A stretch of DNA of 15,618 nucleotides from Acanthaster planci (Eukaryota; Echinodermata; Asteroidea; Valvatida; Acanthasteridae): assembly GCF_001949145.1 (NCBI RefSeq), contig NW_019091452.1:434237-449854 (forward strand), given 5' to 3'. The translations under genes and the position numbers were made by a program. Below the pieces are notes generated by a model. The model had not been told where the DNA came from and searched no databases. It was given only the letters and a program-made list of their open reading frames with translations. Positions 8,714 to 15,618 of the stretch are shown here, one piece after another. Position 1 is the first letter of the stretch; every line of letters starts with the position of its first letter.

Positions 8714-9360
8714 CAATGTAAACTGGACAGCAAAAGAAACTCGCCACTTCTGTCAAAGGCCACACATAAAAATTCACTCCATAGAAATAAAAAAATTTTG
8801 TACACAGGTATGCTGCAATACCCCTTACTAATCACATGCCCAAAAGCAAGTGATTATCTTTATAACAAAGAAGAAATTGACATGCACAGCAATTTGGTTA
8901 CTGAATTAAAAGTCACAGAATGTAACAGAATGAGCCTTAAGTTTTGCGCAGAAATCAACGTCACAGGACAAAATAAAGAAGTCACAATCATTACTTTTCA
9001 ATAACGTGTGTGCATAGTCTGTAAGGATGGCATCCCTATACAGAAACCACTCATGCGCACCATTTTGACAAAACAGCTGTTCACTTTGTCATTGGTTGTT
9101 TAAAATGTTTTCCATTCATGGGTCATTTTAGCTTGGTGGAGAGTGCTTTTGTGAGTGACGTTTAATTCAGTAACCAAGTTCCTGTGCATGTCAATTTCTT
9201 CTTTGTTATAAAGATAATCACTTGCTTTTGGGCATGTGATTAGTAAGGGGTATTTGCAGCATACCTGTGTACAAACATTTTTTATTTCTATGGAGTGATT
9301 TTTTTTATGTGTGGCCTTTGACAGAAGTGGCAAGTTTCCTTTGCTGTCCAGTGTACATGT
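8714..9360. repeat. Long inverted repeat, arms about 203-206 bp, 238-bp spacer
   Basis: The left arm 8714-8916 and right arm 9155-9360 are reverse complements with only about 15-20 differences by eye, including one or two small indels in A-runs. Shared blocks include tgtcaaaggccacacataaa, gtacacaggtatgctgcaa and a long identical block covering aagcaagtgattatcttta. The spacer 8917-9154 is not symmetric. The same peptide therefore appears on both strands (for example NKEEIDMH), but the arms' frames are not genes. It could be a recent inverted duplication or a foldback transposon. It lies in the E3-E4 intron, so the pre-mRNA would form a long hairpin. Confidence 0.92.
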
Positions 9361-10330
9361 AATATTTAACGTGCGGCACAGCATGACAGAAATTTTCGGC
9401 ACAAAAACATATCAAAGCAAATGCTAAAACACAAACCAAACAAAAACCAAGAAAGTAAAACAAAATTTAAAAAAAACAACAAAAAATAAACAATGACCCA
9501 ACCACAAAAACAGCACAATGTCTAAATCCTTTTAACCTATTTCCAGCATCAATGAAAAATGGTAGCAAACCCACCCTGAAGTATCCTTACACCCCAGGAT
9601 ATCTAATGCTTGCATGGACAGCCAAACGCTCAAACAATGAAAAAAAAAAGTCCAAAACTAACAGCATAAAAAAGACAAACCATGAAACTGAACACAAATT
9701 TGAAATGGAGCTAGAGTCAATAGACCAGCAGCTTCTGCTGAGGGGAGAACCAAACTGGAAGAGAGACCACTATTTGCATTGCTGACATCTTTGGTCAGAC
9801 ACCTTGAAGCACGGTCTTGAAGTGTACAGGTTTAACACAGCATCAGTCTAATTTGCAGCCTTGGCAACACTCCAAGTTTGATGGAATTATGAAAAAAGTA
9901 ATCAACAAACCAAACAAAGCAGTTTATGAGCATGACAGATGACAAAAAACTAGAAAAGGCTTTCGCTTGTGACCACCGGTTTCAGCGAATACCGCTGGTA
10001 CAGACTGATACACTATAACAAGTTTTCAGAACAGCACGCAAGGGATTGTGGGTAACTTGGCCAGCACGACATCGAAGAGACGATCTCTTCAGTTAGGAAA
10101 ATTTTTCCCCATGCACATTGGGTCAATAAACAGATGCGCAATCCTCACAAAAACAAGTTGTGGAAGAGCAGCTTGCATTAGATTAATTTATGCATTTCTG
10201 CCGACCAATCAGGGCTAACCATTTGCCCTTATACCATGCTCCCCTGCAACAAGGACCAATGAGGGTGCTCAAATAATCAGCCTGCACCAACGGTTGGTGG
10301 GCACCAGGTACAAGCCAAACCGAGATCCAC
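9361..10330 (-). other. 5' part of the E3-E4 intron, with A-rich tract
   Basis: An A-rich, G-poor tract (about 9410-9495, runs of aaacaa and aaaataa) directly follows the right arm of the inverted repeat. The plus-strand frame at 9552-9785 is Lys/Asn-rich and continues from this composition; I see no motif in it. CCAAT words occur at about 10204 and 10256, but no promoter can be argued from them. Confidence 0.45.
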
Positions 10331-10411
10331 CTTGCTCGTCCTCAGCCTCTGAGCTGCGCGTGGACGAGGAACGGCTCAGGCTGCGGCTCAGGCTACGATG
10401 CTTACGCCTCC
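10331..10411 (-). CDS. Exon E3: RS-repeat exon, 81 nt
   Basis: The acceptor is atgtttcttcctaacag and the donor is CAAG|gtggat. The 81-nt exon is phase 1 at both ends and joins in frame to E2 and E4 through Gly codons. It reads RRKHRSLSRSLSRSSSTRSS (residues 1-20) and then EAEDEQ, a basic RS-repeat stretch followed by an acidic end. RS and RxxS runs are known targets of SR-type and basophilic kinases, so this may be a phosphorylated linker. An RS run alone does not make this a splicing factor. A stronger-looking acceptor about 104 nt upstream (cag at 10518-10516) leads to a stop in the required phase. The plus-strand frame over the exon (Leu/Arg alternation) is its antisense shadow. Confidence 0.6.
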
Positions 10412-11487
10412 CTGTTAGGAAGAAACATTGGAATTCAATCATCAATAACCAGGTCATTCATGAACACCGCAGGGCATATTTTGCAGGTTCCTTCAGGCAA
10501 GTGCGTACCCACGAGCTGAAAAAGAAGATAACAATTTAGCATCTTGAAGAGCCTGTAACAATCAAAATCAAAGCGATGAAAATTAAAGCACTAAAGCTTC
10601 GTCCTTTTGGAGTTAATCTTCTACAGCCTTTATTCTGCGCACTCTGTGTTAGTTTGAAAAGGTTAACAGCATGACTTTTCTATCATGCATACTTGGCTGC
10701 TTTCAAACCATGTGTCACTGCCCGAGTATTGAGGTGAAAGGAGTGGTTTTTATCTGATTTGTCTCAGGAGTCTGTGACTTGCAAGCAGATGACCGGCGAT
10801 TCATTTGCAATGGGCATGCTGCAGCACCTCTGTCATGGAGAAGATCTCGATCTACCTTCAACTATTGAAACAAAATGAATACAACTAAAGACATGGCTTT
10901 CAACATGTTGACTGCACACGAGTACACTCGTAGTAACAGGTGTCCTGGATTCTGCCAGAGTATACTCATAGGAAATAAGAGACCTTTGGATAGTAAACGG
11001 GCATCACCGAGGACACAAAAGTACGCTGCAGGCATGGGGGGGCATGCATCTATAGAATGCTCATGTTCAAACAGACACCTAAAACTATTTGGTGCACATG
11101 CATGCAACTCTTGGCAAACGGGAACGCCCCGTGAAATTATGCGCAACAGTCAACATGTCAAAGCGAGTCATGGAGTATCTTGAATACTTGTGAGTCATAG
11201 ACAAATGTCAAGTTCACTGGAAGGACAGTGGCACTGTGAAACACAAATGAAAGGGATGTCATTAAGGGTACACATATTGTGATGTACATGTATCAGCATG
11301 CGCCTGTTACCATCGAGTTTAAACTGCCAAACCACAATTTCAAAACAGAATTCCATCTGTGAAATAAAATTTCATGCAAACTTCAGGACAAGATTGTTTT
11401 CTTTACAATGCCACAGAATTTATCAAAATGCCTCTACAGAGTGAAAAGTGCGCACAACTGCCACATTGTTGAACTTTCAGCTCTACC

Positions 11488-11512
11488 CATAACATAACAT
11501 AACATAACATAA
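11488..11512. repeat. (CATAA)5 microsatellite
   Basis: Five uninterrupted copies of the pentamer CATAA. It is a simple repeat within the E2-E3 intron with no coding meaning. Confidence 0.95.
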
Positions 11513-11599
11513 GGAAATTGGTTAGAGTTACAATATAATCTTTTTAATAAAGCAAGGTTGACATAGAGATCTTTCATGTGTTTCTCTGAGGTAACAGAT

Positions 11600-11715
11600 T
11601 TTTGAGGAGTCAGGCGGGCAGAATGGTACTACCCTCACCCCAACGTACATGTACCTCCGTGGCCCATGTCCAAATCCCACCCAGGCCAACAAGTGTCTTC
11701 TATTTTCAGGCCTAC
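11600..11715 (+). repeat. SINE-like fragment related to 1060-1345
   Basis: The segment carries gtccaaatcccacccagg (11668-11685) followed by ccaacaagtg and a T-rich end in ttttcaggcc. This aligns with the tails after the two B boxes at 1076 and 1190. The B box itself is damaged (GTCCAAATCC), so this is an older or partial copy. Ends are approximate. Confidence 0.5.
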
Positions 11716-12448
11716 CTTTTACGCTATTCATTTCCCAACACTTTCATTTCAAATTTTCCTGAGCCCACTTAAAAAATGCAAATTTCTTCTTTTTCTCTGT
11801 CTGTAAGGTTATAACCAAGTCCTCCAGGCTAACAAGCGGGTGCAATTTTCAGCAGGAAAAAATTATTATAAAACAAACAGTTTTCTTCAGCGACTACTCC
11901 ACGATCGTGCAAATCCTGCCGGGCAAAAACAGAATTCAAACCTATACCATACAACTACACACACCTGTTTCAGCAAAATATAACACGTGTCTTCATCACC
12001 GCAAAGAAAAATGCATGTAAGTACTACACCCTGCTCCTATAAAACCCTTCACGTGGTGAACTTTGTCATTTTAGTACATACCAACTTCAAATTAATCTGG
12101 ACACTGCCCTGTTTTCTAAACCGTTTAATTTGTGATTCCAGACAATCTAGATTCATGTTGTAGACAACATAGAATCATAAGTGGAATCTATCTGAAGACA
12201 AGAGCATCTCCATTACAATTGGAAATTTATACGCACCCAAATGACAAAGCTCATCATGTGAAGGGTTTTTGCAGACCGCATAACACGTTGGCTAATGCAG
12301 TCATTGGGAACAGCTTTCCACAAACAAAAACACTTTCACAGCCGTAGTGGCATATACATACGAGGGAACAGGTCATGGGTGCTTTCTTTGAGAACTATTC
12401 AGCAATGCAGGGTTTTGTTAGAGCTTTTTTTTTCCTTTTAGATTCTAC

Positions 12449-12526
12449 CTTCTTCTGATGATGCACGACTGGGGTCTTCCTGTGATCTACGCTTGACCTC
12501 TGTTTTGCAACGACGACGAAAAGAAT
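12449..12526 (-). CDS. Exon E2: basic/Ser-rich exon, 78 nt
   Basis: The acceptor is gttggatttctcag and the donor is GAAG|gtagaatc. The 78-nt exon is phase 1 at both ends: its first two bases complete an Asp codon with E1 and its last base starts a Gly codon completed by E3. It reads SFRRRCKTEVKRRSQEDPSR (residues 1-20) and then ASSEE. The pattern of basic residues and serines followed by acidic residues matches E3, suggesting related cassette exons. Ambiguity: the plus strand also has a long pyrimidine tract ending ttttag just before this segment and an open frame (12493-12780), so an antisense exon cannot be excluded. The phase agreement with E1 and E3 favours the minus strand. Confidence 0.5.
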
Positions 12527-13276
12527 CTGAGAAATCCAACGGTTTAGTGAAGCGGGTTAGTAGAACAAGTTCACCTGGGGGCGATCCCATTGCAGGTCAA
12601 AGAGCTGCTAAAGCAGAACGTGATGATGTTAAGCAGAACCGTTTGCTAATTGTTGTGTCCAAGCTCGGACTTTGGAAATTGACACCAACACTTAAATGGA
12701 CTGAAACCGTTACCAAAGTGTTGCTATTGGCATATTTCTACAAATATACACATCTACAGCCTAGACCAAACATTTTATAACTAACTGTCAGCGGTTTTCT
12801 TCAACTGTGCAGATTATTCCACACTGTCAACATCTCACAGATAACCATGCACGAGGCACGTCAGACGGTACAATTAGCATATGCAATCGTGGAACAGGGC
12901 TCATTCAAATGTATTTGCCCAACGTACTGCACTTGATACCGCTCAATATTTTAAACTCGGTTATTTTGTGTGTCACTCAAGGCATTTCACACAAAAAAAG
13001 TTCTGCATCATCCTGTTTAGCAGCCCTTTAAGCTGACCTCGAACCAAAGCAGAGCTAAATGGGCTTTGAGCACAGATCTAAACTGCAGTGAGTGGTCAAA
13101 AATGTGCATAGGTTGCTGTCGCCAAAGGGCACCCGAATGGCACTTTTGGAGAGTGCACTCGCTTGGGGAGGGCAGGGGTGCTTTCTCCGTGCGTCAAAAT
13201 GGCCCAGTATCGAAATGAAAATTGGCAGTGCCATGTTTTAAATTACTCAGGCAAATGCATGCATGTGATGATGATC

Positions 13277-13291
13277 TACATGTACATGTAC
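13277..13291. repeat. TACATGTACATGTAC palindrome cluster
   Basis: Two overlapping TACATGTA palindromes. Isolated copies also occur at about 1348, 4424, 6293, 7808, 8369, 9354, 11285, 11646 and 14719. Together they make the most frequent unusual word in the window and suit an invertebrate genome where this word is enriched. Confidence 0.9.
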
Positions 13292-14465
13292 TTGGCTCTG
13301 ATGGGATCGAAAAGCGCCCTCTGCCATCTATGCACAAAGCCCATGCCCACGGCAACGGCAAAAAGGTGTAAGAATACAACTCCATGGAACGTGGAACATA
13401 GAAAACGGGCGGTACTTTCTTCACGTTTTGGAAAGTTCTTCAACCGGCATGACTCAGGACTCGGACTGGAACTGCATGACTCAAGGCTCAGACTCAAGAG
13501 TCTGGCGACTCAAGTAGTTTGTAAACATGCAGCATCTACCCTGTGTGAGTGAACAAGGGTCACGAATTTTTGAACATCCATTTTTCGCTTGTGTACAAAA
13601 CACACTTTCCTCTGACCACTAACCTGACCCAAAAGCGGTGCAAGAACTGTTAAAAAAAAAATTCAAGTTCACGAGAGCTTAAACAAACTGCCCTTGTAAA
13701 GTTCACACAAACGTTTCTGTCAACCTTCTGGCTGTACAAAAGAATTCATCAGTATCCAAAAATCCATGGAGTTGCTCCAAATGGCATTTTGCCAGGAAAT
13801 ATCACCGCAACATCTTTCTCTGATTTGCATGTTTCTACAGTTTCACACCATGACGACGGAAGGGTCAACACCTGGATGAAAGCTTTCTCATCACCACAGC
13901 ACAGCAGGTCATGGAGGTGAATGATGAAGCTTGCAGACCACGCTTCCCATAAACATGGGTCACCAATGTTGCAAATGCAACAAATCAGGAATGATAGAAA
14001 TGGAAACCCCTAAAATCCCCAAAAACGAAAGGAAAAAATGGATGTATTGAAGTCAAAGCACACATGGTCCTTCTGAATCACCAATGAAGGAAAGGCTGTG
14101 TAAGTAAGCTACGTGTACAAGTCTGTCAATGCGGTGAATACTCCACACCCATGTCGTGGCTTCGCCGTTCTTCCAATCTATAATCTGCTGCTAAAAATGC
14201 ATGGCCAAAGTTGTAGATTAAGGTGCAGAAAACTTACAGTCAGGTCGCAATATTAACAAGCTAGAAGAAATGAACAGCATGCAACTGCCGGTGATCACTG
14301 ATTTGTGGCAATGAATGAACTAACGTACATCATGGGTTTATAAAGCATGACGAACGCAAACGTGAGCTGGTGTTCCCATGGTCTACACATTACTGTAATA
14401 CAGAGCCTGTTCGTTTCACGCGGATCCTGATCACAATCAGCAATCCGAAGTTGCTCCACTTACAC

Positions 14466-14504
14466 CAGATCCCAATGGATGGTGATGGATGGAACGAACT
14501 GTCT
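14466..14504 (-). CDS. Possible 39-nt microexon (TVRSIHHHPLGS)
   Basis: On the minus strand an acceptor gggcctgtttgtttcag opens a 39-nt segment ending CTG|gtgtaa, phase 1 at both ends as needed between E1 and E2. It reads TVRSIHHHPLGS. A better donor (gtaagt) starts two bases further on but would break the frame. The segment is also slightly repetitive (atggatggtgatggatgg on plus), so it may be chance. Confidence 0.2.
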
Positions 14505-15320
14505 CTGAAACAAACAGGCCCACAGAAACAAAAAGTGAACCACTAGTCGAGCTGATTCAAGAATGAAACCAAAAACTGACCACTGGAAAATGAAGCCCCT
14601 TTTGTGTTGAGTTTGTCAAGTTGCTGTTGAAGATGATCAATGAAGTTCCGAAAGGAAACAAACCAACAAAATACAACAAAAACAAACAAACAAAACCAAT
14701 GGTATCCACAAGCCTGTATACATGTACATGGAGGTGTGATAGAAATTACTGTTTAATGTGTTTTACATGTTCCCCACAAAACTGTCATCAACCATCACTG
14801 TATGCCGACACATTCTCTGGAGTTAAGTGGTCAAAAAGTTGTGGGAAAAAAGCCATTCAGCCTGAAAAAAATCTCACATAAATTCATGACTCACTACAAG
14901 TTAAGAAATTTCTTGTGACTATGGAATAGAAGAACTATTTACCGTGGGATAGAGCATCTATTTCTCTGGTGCAGCCATGCCACGTGTAGCAACAAACAAT
15001 TCAGTGACATGTGACCAAAAGAAACCCACCAATCAGATGAATCAGATGACTTTGTCATATTCCATCCAGACTCAGGCTGCATCAAAATCAAACGGCTTTG
15101 GCTAGGGCTAACACACACCTCCATTGGCACGCGTGTCATTCCAAGTCAAAGCCATAACATTTCAACACAGCCACAGTGTGGGATTTGGCCAGGTTTGTGA
15201 GAATAGCTGTCATACGTTTTACTGATGAATGGTGACTAGTGTGAAGAAATGCATATGTGCCACACAGCAAGCCAAGATGATTTTGAAGAAAAGGCAGAGC
15301 GTGTGAGTGTCTGTCTGTAC

Positions 15321-15425
15321 CTTCGCCTGTATCTTTAGAGCCTTGAGACTGGGCGCTATTCCGCCGCCTCGGAGCCACTTCAGGTTTCTGCTTGGGCGGC
15401 TTCTGGACTACACCATAAACGGGCT
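15321..15425 (-). CDS. Exon E1: YxxV motif plus basic/Pro segment, 105 nt
   Basis: The acceptor follows a very long C/T-rich tract and ends cctccctgcag; the donor is GAAG|gtacagac. The 105-nt exon is phase 1 at both ends, its first two bases completing a codon from an exon outside the window. It reads PVYGVVQKPPKQKPEVAPRR (residues 1-20) and then RNSAQSQGSKDTGE. PVYGVV fits the YxxV pattern of YxxPhi endocytic signals and is also a plausible phosphotyrosine site. RRRNS fits the basophilic RRxS kinase pattern. KPPKQKPEVAPRRR is proline- and lysine-rich like SH3-binding linkers. This suits a cytoplasmic tail or scaffold. No homologue is recognised by eye. The gene continues upstream, beyond the right edge. 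Confidence 0.7.
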
Positions 15426-15618
15426 CTGCAGGGAGGATTCAAGGGTGGCGGAGGTGGTTAGAGGAAGGGGTGGCTTGTTGGAAGGGGGTGGGGTGGTTTT
15501 TTGTGGGTACTAAAAATAAGTTTCATGGGTGACTGAAGGGTACAGGGGGGAAGGAAAGTGGTTACACAAAAGGGGGGCATGGGAAAGGAGGTGGATTTTG
15601 GACTGTACCAAAAACAGG
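15426..15618 (-). other. Intron upstream of E1, extended pyrimidine tract
   Basis: On the minus strand this whole stretch is strongly C/T-rich with CCCC runs, up to the E1 acceptor (on plus it is G-rich with gggg runs at about 15485-15600). That is an unusually long polypyrimidine region for one acceptor. The intron's 5' end is outside the window. Confidence 0.6.

Larger units (their letters stand above)
10412..12448 (-). other. Intron between E3 and E2 (2037 nt)
   Basis: Contains a SINE fragment and a pentamer repeat, listed separately. A good minus-strand acceptor at 11219-11217 opens a phase-1 frame with a VYDSQ motif, but it reaches a stop after 18 codons and has no phase-1 donor. Other open frames here (10862-11183 on both strands) are mutually antisense and show no motif. 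Confidence 0.5.
12527..15320 (-). other. Intron between E2 and E1 (2794 nt)
   Basis: No supported exon. Several good acceptors were tested. The one at about 14014 leads to a 46-nt asymmetric segment with a stop. The pair enclosing 14238-14260 (23 nt) breaks the frame. The pair enclosing 14466-14504 is compatible and listed separately. Around 13450-13510 the plus strand has a degenerate repeat of ACTCAAG/GGCTC-like words. Plus- and minus-strand frames at 13163-13552 are mutually antisense. A-rich sequence occupies about 14655-14700. Confidence 0.5.

Noticed and set aside
8678-9402. Similar peptides on opposite strands (8678-9004 plus, 9100-9402 minus)
   Set aside because: Explained by the inverted repeat; the frames are not independent genes.
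10862-10866. Six-nt microexon on minus before gtagatcg
   Set aside because: Frame-compatible, but so short that chance explains it fully.
11160-11216. Minus-strand acceptor opening a VYDSQ-containing frame
   Set aside because: Tempting tyrosine motif, but it ends in TGA after 18 codons and has no donor in the required phase.
12575-12610. Minus-strand segment between a tttag acceptor and CCCAG|gtgaac
   Set aside because: Leaves an intron of only about 50 nt to E2 and is stopped in phase 1.
14238-14260. 23-nt segment with good acceptor and gtaagt donor on minus
   Set aside because: Length is not a multiple of three and the phase-1 frame meets TAA at once; it would break the chain of exons.
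1-15618. CRISPR array, operon, rRNA or tRNA gene, prophage or IS element
   Set aside because: No spaced direct repeats with unique spacers, no tightly packed genes, no cloverleaf beyond SINE B boxes, no transposase frame; splice-bounded exons indicate a eukaryote.

Overview
The window looks like non-coding-rich DNA from a metazoan, most likely a marine invertebrate. An echinoderm or another invertebrate deuterostome is my guess, but the sequence does not prove it. Reasons: there are no long ORFs or operon-like packing; several short ORF segments are each bounded by an AG acceptor with a pyrimidine tract and a GT donor; tRNA-derived SINE fragments carry a Pol III B box; and the palindrome TACATGTA occurs at least 11 times. 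Almost all of the longer open frames are chance frames in repeats or introns.

The one gene I can support lies on the minus strand and enters from the right edge. Its model, in transcript order, is: E1 15425-15321, E2 12526-12449, E3 10411-10331, E4 6047-6003, E5 5337-5252, E6 3672-3406, and possibly a terminal exon E7 3256-3164 followed by a poly(A) signal at 2916-2911. The 5' part of the gene is outside the window. E1 to E4 are 105, 78, 81 and 45 nt, all of them symmetric phase-1/phase-1 exons, so any of them could be skipped without a frameshift. E5 switches the phase from 1 to 0, and E6 and E7 continue in phase 0. The splice phases agree across all six junctions, which is the main support for the model.

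The encoded pieces are low-complexity signalling sequence: tyrosine motifs (PVYGVV, NIIYDTS, NPIYDSAE), a proline stretch fitting SH3-ligand patterns (RPKPAVPPKP), and basic/Ser-rich exons with RRNS-type and RS repeats. This resembles the cytoplasmic tail of a transmembrane receptor or adhesion protein, or a docking/scaffold protein. No transmembrane or catalytic domain is visible here, so I do not name the gene.

The rest is repeat and intron. From left to right there is a 12-bp minisatellite (1-465), a SINE-like block (about 1060-1345) with a CpG-rich patch beside it (about 1585-1720), a G14 run (5546-5559), a short foldback element (7252-7425), a 200-bp-arm inverted repeat (8714-9360), another SINE fragment (about 11600-11715) and a CATAA pentamer run (11488-11512). 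The 4.3-kb intron between E3 and E4 holds both inverted repeats. Three further possible microexons (5495-5521, 7907-7942, 14466-14504) are frame-compatible with the model but have weak donors and are listed with low confidence.
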